Origin: Actinomycetota bacterium
GTDB taxonomy: Bacteria > Actinomycetota > Acidimicrobiia > IMCC26256 > JACDBD01
Reading direction: 5' to 3'
Length of the DNA stretch: 10,514 nt
Assembly (NCBI GenBank): GCA_013695115.1
Contig: JACDBD010000344.1
Coordinates: 1 to 10,514, forward strand
The notes under the pieces are model-generated. The model was given only the letters and a program-made list of their open reading frames with translations, was not told where the DNA came from and did not search any database. The position numbers and the translations under genes were made by a program. Positions 5,664 to 10,514 of the stretch are shown one piece after another (the first letter of the stretch is position 1; each line of letters opens with the position of its first letter).

Positions 5664-6455
5664 TCAGCCCGTGAAGTTCGGTTCGCCGGCAACCCGCGGC
5701 GCCGGGGGCGCGGGCGGCGCGCTGTCCCTTCCCGGATCGTGGCCCGGGGCCGGATCGTGGCCCAGGGCCGGATCGTGGGCCAGGTCCGGATTGTGGCCCG
5801 GGCCAGGTTGGTGGGCGTGGTCCACGTCGCAGATCAGCCCGCTCACGCCGATCTCCCCGAAGCGGTGCCCACACTCGTTGTCGACGATCCAGACATGCAT
5901 CATCGGGGGCTTGTCGAACGGGTGCCCGCTGAAGCACTCGCCGTTGCTGCCGGCGAGCCCGGTGAAGTGGCCGTCGTCGTCGATGCAAACGTCGGCATGG
6001 TTGTGCCAGCCCGGCAGCCAGGCCATTTCCTCGGGGAGGTTGGACATGTCATGGTGGCTGTCGGCGAGGAACATCGCGGCTTCGAGGACATACCCGCCAT
6101 CGAACGTGTTGCGAAACACCAGGGACTCCGGGAACTCGGGGTCAATGAGGTGCCCGTCATCGATCCAGCCCCAGTTGATCCAGTGGTCATACCCGCCAGG
6201 AGCGGTGACGCCCAGGTTCTCGAACCCCAGCGCTTGGATCGTGGGAATGTCGCCGAACGCCGGAAGCGCTGCCTCGGTCCGCTCGACCAGGTCTTCGGCG
6301 TACGTGATCTGCTCGTGCGTCCAGTCGCCAGGGGGCAAGATCCCGGGCGGATGATGCTCCTGCCCGACGGCGGGCGACGCCAGCACCAGCGACAGCGCGA
6401 ACACCGCCGCCAACCCGATCCTCGATCCGCGCCCCGGCCTGCCCAGTGCCCCCAT
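5664..6455 (-). CDS. exported His/Cys-rich protein of unknown function with C-terminal repeats
   Basis: A 263-residue protein. Residues 1-31 form a Sec signal peptide: Arg-rich start, hydrophobic IGLAAVFALSLVLA and probable cleavage near AVG-QEHH. The mature domain (about 32-213) has recurring His, Trp and Cys: YDHWINWGWIDDGHLIDPE, ESLVFRN, EAAMFL, WHNHADVC (150-157), and MMHVWIVDNECGH (185-197). The WHxH...C and MxHVW...CG blocks resemble uncharacterised secreted or membrane proteins of actinobacteria and could bind a metal; no enzyme is assigned. The tail (about 219-242) is four [G/A]H(D/N)Pxx repeats followed by a Pro/Ala end. ATG 6455 is chosen over an upstream in-frame start because GGAAGG stands 5 bases before it and the signal peptide then starts correctly. 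It is encoded near a second exported protein on the same strand. Confidence 0.75.
   Translation of the reverse strand: MGALGRPGRGSRIGLAAVFALSLVLASPAVGQEHHPPGILPPGDWTHEQITYAEDLVERTEAALPAFGDIPTIQALGFENLGVTAPGGYDHWINWGWIDDGHLIDPEFPESLVFRNTFDGGYVLEAAMFLADSHHDMSNLPEEMAWLPGWHNHADVCIDDDGHFTGLAGSNGECFSGHPFDKPPMMHVWIVDNECGHRFGEIGVSGLICDVDHAHQPGPGHNPDLAHDPALGHDPAPGHDPGRDSAPPAPPAPRVAGEPNFTG
5732..5803. repeat. 18-bp tandem repeat, four copies, in frame
   Basis: Units at 5732-5749, 5750-5767, 5768-5785 and 5786-5803 share the pattern CCGGATCGTGGCCCNGGN with one to three differences. A degenerate fifth unit follows. The unit is six codons, so copy-number change would lengthen or shorten the His-Asp-Pro tail of the exported protein without breaking the frame. 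Confidence 0.85.
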
Positions 6456-6460
6456 GCTCG

Positions 6461-6468
6461 CCTTCCTC
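6461..6468 (-). promoter_or_regulatory. ribosome binding site of the His/Cys-rich exported protein
   Basis: On the minus strand this reads GAGGAAGG and ends 5 bases before ATG 6455. It decides the start in favour of the form beginning with the signal peptide. Confidence 0.7.
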
Positions 6469-6541
6469 GGGCCGTTCACCGCGGCTGCGACCGTACTCGG
6501 GTCGAGCACGCCGCGCCCGGCAACCGCTCATGGCAGCCTGA

Positions 6542-6640
6542 CGGACTTCGGTCAAGGGCGTCGTTGTCCACGCGTTCTCGGCCCAGGCCTACGTGGGCGA
6601 GCTGGCGGCGGCGCGCGACGCCGACGTCCAGATCCGGCCA
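6542..6640 (+). pseudogene. possible coding fossil of unknown family
   Basis: After a TGA at 6539-6541 the plus strand reads VKGVVVHAF, SAQAYVGELAAARDADVQIRP for about 33 codons. Nearly all codons in this stretch end in G or C, and second positions are A/T-rich, which is the pattern of genuine genes in this genome. The bias fades after about 6640, although the frame stays open to 6791. There is no credible start or ribosome site and I do not recognise the family. It may be a leftover internal piece of a plus-strand gene. The antisense frame over the same bases looks like an Arg-rich shadow. Confidence 0.35.
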
Positions 6641-6717
6641 GTGTCCGCTCCTTCGGGCGTTGTGTGCGCCCATTGGCCTGAGCGATTTGACGGTCTGACC
6701 GTCCCGGTGGTCTGCCG
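6641..6717. other. stretch without a recognised feature
   Basis: I see no gene, RNA or symmetric element in this short interval between the coding fossil and the C-terminal remnant. The promoter of the exported protein at 5664-6455 should lie in the wider 6469-6717 region, but no convincing -35/-10 pair was found. Confidence 0.4.
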
Positions 6718-6954
6718 TCAGGCAATCGGAAGTGGTGACGCCGGCTCGTCGCTTGCTGTCGTTGCTATGCGCTGCTGCCGTTTTCCTCGTTGATGCCTGC
6801 AACACGGTGGCGCCGGAATGTCCGCGACCTGCGAGGACGACGGTCCCGTGGTCGCGCTGAGGTCGTTGCAGATGGTTTCGCGGGTCAACTTCCACGTACC
6901 GTCGATCAGGACGGCCTGGCCGACGCGGTCGGCGAATGACGTCGGGGTTGCCAC
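6718..6954 (-). pseudogene. C-terminal fragment of an exported NTF2-like/MTB12-type domain protein
   Basis: From GTG 6954 the frame reads TSFADRVGQAVLIDGTWKLT followed by RETICNDLSA. The pattern G-x-A-V-L-(I/V)-D-G-x-W-K-(V/L)-x-x-x-(T/F)-(I/F)-C is the usual C-terminal end of a secreted actinobacterial domain related to the low-molecular-weight antigen MTB12. Here it has only about 34 residues of that domain and no signal peptide. No start precedes it until a TGA roughly 20 codons upstream. After about 6853 the translation has no family features, so the true remnant is probably 6853-6954. It follows the PPETS-repeat surface protein by 36 bp on the same strand. It could be a decayed gene or a short real peptide; decay is more likely. 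Confidence 0.45.
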
Positions 6955-6990
6955 GCCGTGATGCGCGGGAGTATGCGGCGCTGGTCGGCA

Positions 6991-7773
6991 TCACCGGTTC
7001 GGGGCTATCTCACGGTCATCGACCGTGGCTGGCGTCCCCGAGAGGCGGTGCCAGGCGACGGCGGAACCTACCGCGCCGCCGATGAGGCCGAGCGAGGCGC
7101 CGCCGATCAGGGACGGTTGGAGGTCGCTCCGGTTCGCCGGCTGTCGACCCTCGGTGAGTGCGTCGGAGGTCGATGGAGGCGACGTTTCTGGAGGCGACGT
7201 TTCTGGAGGCGACGTTTCGGGAGGCGACGTTTCGGGAGGCGACGTCTCGGGAGGCGACGTCTCGGGAGGCGCATTCTCGGCCGGCGGAGAGATCGGGTCG
7301 ACGATCAGGAGTCCGAACGTCACGTCGCCGAAGGTCGTCGTGCACGGCGAATTGCAGTGCATCACCGTGTACTGACCGGCCGGGAGGTCGGGCACGGTGA
7401 ACTCGATCGTCGCGTGGTGCGGCCCGTACTTCACGCCGCCCGCGTCGTAGGGCTCGAGGTCGACCACCACCTCGGCGACGCGCACCGCACCGCTGGGTAT
7501 GGGCGGCCATGGCAGGTTGGGTGTGCCTGGCTCGGACGGGGCGAGGTACACGAAGTAGGGCCCGTCCTCGGGCGTGCCCAGCGCCGGTGAATGCTCCCAG
7601 GCCACGGCGGCCCACGCGAACGCGCGCTCGCCCGGTCGGTACCGCTCGGCGTCGAACTTCCACACGGAACCACCGGCCTGGGCGGGTCGGTCCCACAGAC
7701 CGACGGCCAGCACGACGAGCGCGATCGCCCAAAGGCAGCGGGCGCCGAAAGCCTTCATACTCGTACGACGCAT
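6991..7773 (-). CDS. exported, membrane-anchored protein with Pro-Glu-Thr-Ser linker
   Basis: A 260-residue protein with the layout of an actinobacterial surface protein. Residues 1-33 are a signal peptide (hydrophobic LWAIALVVLAVGLW, cleavage near AQA-GG). A beta-rich domain follows (about 36-158): VWKFDAERYRPGERAF, DGPYFVYLAPSEPG, VVVDLEPYDAGG, ATIEFTVPDLPAGQYTVMHC. MHCNSPCTTTFGDVTFG (138-154) has two cysteines that may pair. Residues 169-203 are six PPETS repeats plus a variant, a flexible wall-spanning linker. SLIGGASLGLIGGAVGSAVA (221-240) is a membrane anchor with a short tail. No sortase LPxTG motif is present. The domain resembles small exported Ig-like proteins of actinobacteria without known function. 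ATG 7773 is used; ATG 7758 is equally possible, and neither has a good ribosome site. Confidence 0.8.
   Translation of the reverse strand: MRRTSMKAFGARCLWAIALVVLAVGLWDRPAQAGGSVWKFDAERYRPGERAFAWAAVAWEHSPALGTPEDGPYFVYLAPSEPGTPNLPWPPIPSGAVRVAEVVVDLEPYDAGGVKYGPHHATIEFTVPDLPAGQYTVMHCNSPCTTTFGDVTFGLLIVDPISPPAENAPPETSPPETSPPETSPPETSPPETSPPETSPPSTSDALTEGRQPANRSDLQPSLIGGASLGLIGGAVGSAVAWHRLSGTPATVDDREIAPNR
7175..7279. repeat. 15-bp tandem repeat, seven copies, in frame
   Basis: Six near-identical units GGAGGCGACGTYTCK run from 7175 to 7264, with a degenerate seventh at 7265-7279. The first two units end TTTCT, the next two TTTCG and the last two TCTCG. This pairwise pattern suggests successive duplication. 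On the minus strand each unit encodes Pro-Pro-Glu-Thr-Ser, so copy-number change alters linker length without a frameshift. Confidence 0.93.
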
Positions 7774-7860
7774 CCCGGCCGTGCCAGGTTGACAAGTTCT
7801 CCGCTCATCGGGCGATCGGGGTCGTTGGGGCGCGGGGAGGCGGGTGCTCTATCGGCGTCG
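7774..7860. other. short interval upstream of the surface protein
   Basis: This interval presumably holds the surface-protein promoter. A minus-strand TTGTCA at about 7792-7797 is only about 20 bases before the ATG, too close to serve as a -35 box. Nothing else stands out. Confidence 0.3.
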
Positions 7861-8076
7861 TCACGCGGGACGCCCTCGCACGCGGGCCGCACGTTTGGAT
7901 CGGATGCTTCTTCGGTGAGCTCGTATCTCCTTGTCGAACGATTCCTTGGCGGTCACGGTCGTGTAGCCGAGGAGCGCCCAGACGACGTCGTCGGTCAGGC
8001 ACGACAGGATCTGGGTGTGGTCGACGCGCCGAAAGCCGTCGATGTACCTCTCGACGACCTCCTTGCGCACCGACAT
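7861..8076 (-). pseudogene. N-terminal fragment of a SnoaL-like (NTF2-fold) protein
   Basis: From ATG 8076 the frame reads VRKEVVERYIDGFRRVDHTQ, then ILSCLTDDVVWALLG and KESFDKEI. This is the N-terminal helix pair and first strand of SnoaL/ketosteroid-isomerase-like proteins (pattern Y-x-x-x-F-x-x-x-D, then CLTDDVxW). Family similarity ends at about residue 51, near 7924. The rest (about 20 residues, Arg-rich) does not continue the fold, which normally needs 110-130 residues including four further strands. The other two frames do not supply the missing part. It starts 22 bp after the stop of the ABM-domain gene on the same strand, so it was probably the second gene of that pair. A recent 3' deletion is the simplest reading; a functional short protein is unlikely. 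Confidence 0.65.
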
Positions 8077-8098
8077 GGGCCTACGGTACCGAGGCGTC

Positions 8099-8383
8099 CT
8101 ACGCCGGCCCGGTCGACGAGATCTCGTACCTCGTCACGTCGGCTCGCACGATGTCGGCCGTGAGGTGGGGCCCGGGCCCTTCGCCCCGGAACGCCTCGAC
8201 GGCGGCGTCGGTCTCCCACCGCTCGTAGACGTTGACGCGATCGGGATTGACCGGATCCGCCGCCACCACGAAGTCGAGGCATCCCGGGGCGCTGCGAGCG
8301 GCGACCACTGCCTCGAGCGAAGCGGCGACGAAGGCGTCCCGGCGGGACGGCGTCACGGAGATGCTCCCGGACACGATGATCAT
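8099..8383 (-). CDS. antibiotic-biosynthesis-monooxygenase (ABM) domain protein
   Basis: A 94-residue single ABM domain, the normal length for this dimeric ferredoxin-like fold. It opens with IIVSGSISVTPSRRDAFVAA (strand plus helix), then has the hallmark APGCLDFVVAADPVNPDRVNVYERWET (32-58) and AVEAFRGEGPGPHL (61-74). The E-R-W strand and the following helix with a late His match YgiN-type putative quinol monooxygenases and related cofactor-free oxygenases. The substrate is unknown. ATG 8383 is chosen because GAGGAG ends 7 bases upstream. An in-frame GTG at 8398 overlaps that ribosome site and would spoil it. A SnoaL-like fragment follows after 22 bp, and the intact dihydrofolate-reductase-like gene lies upstream across about 120 bp. 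Confidence 0.88.
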   Translation of the reverse strand: MIIVSGSISVTPSRRDAFVAASLEAVVAARSAPGCLDFVVAADPVNPDRVNVYERWETDAAVEAFRGEGPGPHLTADIVRADVTRYEISSTGPA

Positions 8384-8390
8384 CGGTTCG

Positions 8391-8396
8391 CTCCTC
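8391..8396 (-). promoter_or_regulatory. ribosome binding site of the ABM-domain gene
   Basis: The minus-strand GAGGAG lies 7 bases before ATG 8383 and decides between that ATG and the GTG at 8398. Confidence 0.7.
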
Positions 8397-8503
8397 ACCC
8401 TGCTCGATCGACTGTTGCCGCTCTACCGACGCCGAGGAGCACCGAACCTCATCGGAGAACGACCAAAGCGTCGGCGGGTCGCGTGGAGGGAAGGGGTTGA
8501 CCC

Positions 8504-9082
8504 TCAGCCGGCCGCGGGTGTGTACGTCAGGTGCACCACGCCGGTCTTGAACGTCTCGTTCTTGACGAGCTCCAGCGGGTGCGTGGGCGTGCCCTCGAAG
8601 AGTCGCTGGCCGTGGCCGACCGCGATCGGATGGACGAGGAGATGGAGCTCGTCGAGCAGGCCATTGCCGAGCAACCACCGCACGAGGGTGGCGCTCCCCG
8701 ACATGGCGATGTCGCCGTCGGTCCGCTCCTTGATCTCCCGCAGCCGGTCGGCGACGTCGCCGGACACGACGGTGGTGTTGTTCCAGGTCGCCTGGTCGAG
8801 CGTGTTCGAGACGACGTACTTGGGCACGTTGTTGATGAACGAGCCGAAATCGTCCGCAGTTTCGGCGGGCTCGCCGGGCACGCCCGGTTCCGAGTCGTGC
8901 TTCGGCCAGTAGTCGGCCCATTCCTCGTACAGCACCCGCCCCATGAGGAAAGCCTCGGCTGTCGAGGTTCCCTCGTCGACGGCGGCGCCCATCTCGTCGT
9001 TGAAGTAGGGGAAGTGCCACTGGTCCGGGGCCTCGACGACGCCGTCGAGCGAGATGAAGAAGTTGGACACGATCTTGCCCAT
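8504..9082 (-). CDS. dihydrofolate-reductase-family protein (RibD C-terminal-like)
   Basis: A complete 192-residue protein. It opens with KIVSNFFISLDGVVEAPDQW, the family's N-terminal strand with the SLDG motif. FLMGRVLYEEWADYWP (about 46-61) is the conserved GRxTYExxxxYWP block. PKYVVSNTLDQATWNNTTV follows, then GDIAMSGSATLVRWLLGNGL and LHLLVHPIAVGHGQRLFEG, and KTGVVHLTY ends the domain. These proteins share the fold of dihydrofolate reductase and the riboflavin reductase RibD, and are probably NADPH-dependent reductases of unknown substrate. They are not the housekeeping folate enzyme. AAGGAG lies 6 bases before the ATG. It is divergent from the CzcO-like flavoprotein across 83 bp. A decayed relative lies at 4969-5396. 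Confidence 0.92.
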   Translation of the reverse strand: MGKIVSNFFISLDGVVEAPDQWHFPYFNDEMGAAVDEGTSTAEAFLMGRVLYEEWADYWPKHDSEPGVPGEPAETADDFGSFINNVPKYVVSNTLDQATWNNTTVVSGDVADRLREIKERTDGDIAMSGSATLVRWLLGNGLLDELHLLVHPIAVGHGQRLFEGTPTHPLELVKNETFKTGVVHLTYTPAAG

Positions 9083-9088
9083 GGTGTG

Positions 9089-9094
9089 CTCCTT
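9089..9094 (-). promoter_or_regulatory. ribosome binding site of the dihydrofolate-reductase-family gene
   Basis: The minus-strand AAGGAG lies 6 bases before ATG 9082, a near-ideal site. Confidence 0.75.
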
Positions 9095-9120
9095 GTGAGA
9101 TGCCGCCTCTAGGAGTGAGA

Positions 9121-9136
9121 CGGAGGCCGGGCTCCG
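9121..9136. repeat. inverted repeat in a divergent promoter region
   Basis: CGGAG (9121-9125) and CTCCG (9132-9136) flank GCCGGG, midway between the divergent starts at 9082 and 9166. It could be an operator controlling both genes, or chance symmetry in GC-rich DNA. Confidence 0.28.
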
Positions 9137-9165
9137 AACTCATCGGTGATTTAGCATGCGTATCC

Positions 9166-10392
9166 ATGCCGGAAGTCGTCGAGGTCGCCGTCGTCGGTGC
9201 CGGCCAAGCGGGACTCTCCCTGAGCCACGAGCTCTCGCACGCCGGGGTCGAGCACCTCGTACTCGAGCGGGGCCGGGTGGGCGAGACCTGGCGGGGACGC
9301 TGGGACAGCTTCTGCCTGGTCATACCGAACTGGACCCTTCAGCTCCCCGGCGGCCATTACGCCGGGGGTGACCCGGACGGGTTCATGCCCCGAGACGACA
9401 TCGTGCGCCATCTCGCCGACTACGCCCATGGCTTCCAGGCGCCGGTACGCGAAGGTGTCGAGGTGCCCGCGCTGGGCCCGAGTGACGATGGCGGCTTTCT
9501 CCTGTCCACCTCTTCCGGCGACATTCGTGCCCGGCGAGTGGTTCTCGCATCAGGTGCGTACCAGAAGCCGCATCGGCCGCCCGGGGCCGATCAGCTCCCG
9601 GCATCGCTCCACGTCATCGACGCCGAGAACTACACCAACGAAGGGGCGTTGCCACCAGGGAAGGTGCTGGTGATCGGCAGCGGGCAGACGGGCTGCCAGC
9701 TGGCCGAGGACCTCTCCCCGGCCGGACGAGACGTCTACCTCGCCTGTGGACGCGCGCCCTGGTTTCCCCGAAGGCTCGGAGATCGGGACACGGTTGCGTG
9801 GATCACGGAAACGCCATTCCTGGAGACAACCCTGACGAATCTCCCCAGCCCGCTCGCCCGGCTGGGCGCCAACCCGCAGGCGAGCGGGCGGAACGGAGGT
9901 CACGACCTCCACTACCGAACGCTGCAGGCTTCGGGCGTGAACCTGCTCGGGCACTTCATCGGCGCCGAAGACGGCGTGGCTCACTTCGCGCCCGACCTCA
10001 CCGAGTCCGTGGCCTTTGGCGACGCCCGCTACGCCGACCTCTGCGGACTCATCCGGACCAGCTGTGACGCGCGAGGGGTGCCGGTGCCGGAGATGCCAAC
10101 CCCGCCGCCGTTCGAAGCCAGCCCCGCCGAGCGGCTCGAGCTCGACGACTTGGGCGCCGTCATCTTCACCTCCGGCTTCCGGCCGGACTACACGAGCTGG
10201 GTCGACTTCCCAGCCGCCTTCGACGATCTGGGCTTCCCGATCCAGCAGGACGGCTCCAGCACGGTCGTCCCCGGCCTGCACTTCATGGGCGTGCACTTCC
10301 AGCGCAAGCGCAAATCCGCGACTTTCCTCGGCGTAGCCGAGGATGCGGCTGTCCTCGCCGAAACGATCGTGGCCCGGAACCGCTCGGCCTAG
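9166..10392 (+). CDS. CzcO-like FAD/NAD(P)-dependent flavoprotein monooxygenase
   Basis: A 408-residue flavoprotein. The FAD Rossmann motif is VAVVGAGQAG (7-16). GETWRGRWDSFCLVIPNW (39-56), followed by LQLPG, is the hallmark of the CzcO/trk-like branch of flavin monooxygenases. VLASGAYQKP (126-135) is the usual ATG-like turn. VLVIGSGQTG (167-176) is the NAD(P)H Rossmann loop. IFTSGFRPDYTSWVDF is the conserved C-terminal strand. The Baeyer-Villiger fingerprint is absent, so it is not a BVMO; the substrate is unknown (N-, S- or carbon hydroxylation all occur in relatives). ATG 9166 starts just before the first strand. An in-frame start at 9100 would add 22 Arg/Pro-rich residues without support. 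No ribosome site is evident, so translation may be leaderless. The gene ends 20 bp from a convergent amine-oxidase gene. Confidence 0.9.
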   Translation: MPEVVEVAVVGAGQAGLSLSHELSHAGVEHLVLERGRVGETWRGRWDSFCLVIPNWTLQLPGGHYAGGDPDGFMPRDDIVRHLADYAHGFQAPVREGVEVPALGPSDDGGFLLSTSSGDIRARRVVLASGAYQKPHRPPGADQLPASLHVIDAENYTNEGALPPGKVLVIGSGQTGCQLAEDLSPAGRDVYLACGRAPWFPRRLGDRDTVAWITETPFLETTLTNLPSPLARLGANPQASGRNGGHDLHYRTLQASGVNLLGHFIGAEDGVAHFAPDLTESVAFGDARYADLCGLIRTSCDARGVPVPEMPTPPPFEASPAERLELDDLGAVIFTSGFRPDYTSWVDFPAAFDDLGFPIQQDGSSTVVPGLHFMGVHFQRKRKSATFLGVAEDAAVLAETIVARNRSA

Positions 10393-10412
10393 GACAAGCC
10401 GTTCGACCGCAC

Positions 10413-10514
10413 TTACGCGCGATCGAGTACCTCGGCCGCGGCGCGTTCGCCCGACCGGACGGCGCCATCGATTGCCCCGTGCGACGTCGTGGAGGTCTCC
10501 GTTCTGGCCCAATG
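10413..10514 (-). CDS. flavin-dependent amine oxidase, C-terminal 33 residues
   Basis: This frame enters from the right edge and ends at TAA 10413-10415. The visible residues HWARTETSTTSHGAIDGAVR, then SGERAAAEVLDRA, match the last motif of monoamine-oxidase-like flavoproteins. There, a (H)WAGTE(T/S) strand contacts the FAD and is followed by GxxDGAxxSGxRAAxEVL, the final helix. The Gly usually found in WAGTE is Arg here. The rest of the protein is outside the window, so substrate and completeness cannot be judged. It converges on the CzcO-like gene with 20 bp between stops and no obvious T-tailed hairpin. Confidence 0.82.
   Translation of the reverse strand, partial: HWARTETSTTSHGAIDGAVRSGERAAAEVLDRA

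Noticed and set aside
5197..6354. A 385-codon open plus-strand frame across the dihydrofolate-reductase-like remnant and the exported protein gene.
   Set aside because: It is antisense to recognisable family motifs on the minus strand, its product is low-complexity Ser/Pro/Arg without domains, and long antisense frames are expected in GC-rich DNA.
5598..6698. A 366-codon plus-strand frame.
   Set aside because: It is the third-frame shadow of the signal-peptide protein at 5664-6455, and its product is Arg/Gly/Val-rich without motifs or a ribosome site.
6476..6994. A 172-codon minus-strand frame between the two exported proteins.
   Set aside because: Arg-rich with no motif; it overlaps the recognisable C-terminal fragment at 6853-6954 and the plus-strand coding-like stretch in other frames.
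7175..7279. Possible CRISPR array or iteron origin.
   Set aside because: The 15-bp units are directly adjacent with no spacers and encode an in-frame PPETS linker, so a protein repeat explains them.
8423..8452. A 9-codon minus-strand ATG frame upstream of the ABM gene.
   Set aside because: Too short, with no ribosome site and no associated hairpins, so a leader peptide is not supported.
7995..9323. A 442-codon minus-strand frame spanning several genes.
   Set aside because: It runs out of frame through the ABM and dihydrofolate-reductase-like genes, both of which have intact motifs and ribosome sites in other frames.
9550..10512. A 320-codon minus-strand frame at the right end.
   Set aside because: It is antisense to the CzcO-like flavoprotein. 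The real minus-strand gene there is the amine-oxidase tail in another frame, ending at 10413.
1..10514. A defence island, toxin-antitoxin pair, phage or biosynthetic cluster.
   Set aside because: No nuclease-helicase, toxin, integrase, capsid, synthase or transporter gene was seen. The NYN ribonuclease at the left edge alone is not evidence of a defence system.

Overview
The window is high-G+C DNA (mid-to-upper 60s percent by eye). Genes have strong G/C preference at third codon positions, many GTG starts, GTGA-type start/stop overlaps and few strong Shine-Dalgarno sites. Together with a gene set of VOC, cupin, dihydrofolate-reductase-like, ABM, SnoaL and flavin monooxygenase families, this points to an actinobacterium. 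A lineage such as Acidimicrobiia is a reasonable guess, but no gene here fixes the taxonomy. No rRNA, tRNA, CRISPR array, transposase, integrase or phage gene was seen.

Layout. Positions 1-1584 (minus) hold a compact cluster: a VOC protein, a small cupin, a class I SAM methyltransferase and the start of an NYN-domain ribonuclease that runs off the left edge. A roughly 230-bp gap leads to a plus-strand cupin (1860-2315), followed 2 bp later by the remains of a luciferase-like flavin oxidoreductase that keeps only its two ends (2318-2504). A small unknown minus-strand gene (2515-2799) is divergent from a plus-strand VOC gene (2885-3304). The VOC gene converges on, and overlaps by 12 bp, a full-length Baeyer-Villiger monooxygenase (3293-4942, minus). 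Upstream of the monooxygenase lies a truncated, frameshifted dihydrofolate-reductase-like pseudogene (4969-5396).

Positions 5664-7773 (minus) carry two exported proteins of unknown function with in-frame tandem repeats: a His/Cys-rich secreted protein with an 18-bp repeat, and a surface protein with a PPETS linker (15-bp repeat) and a C-terminal membrane anchor. Between them lie a C-terminal domain fragment and a short plus-strand stretch with coding-like composition. Positions 7861-9082 (minus) hold a SnoaL-like N-terminal fragment, an antibiotic-biosynthesis-monooxygenase-domain gene and an intact dihydrofolate-reductase-family gene. The right end has a divergent CzcO-like flavoprotein (9166-10392, plus) and the C-terminal tail of a flavin amine oxidase (10413-10514, minus).

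Interpretation. This is an accessory region of small oxidoreductase and detoxification-type genes in short transcription units, with no single obvious pathway. Its most distinctive property is the number of gene remnants: four clear or probable ones and one possible one in about 10 kb. The other points of interest are the two repeat-bearing exported proteins and an 18/20 direct repeat bracketing the small unknown gene. I do not see a convincing new defence, mobile or biosynthetic system.
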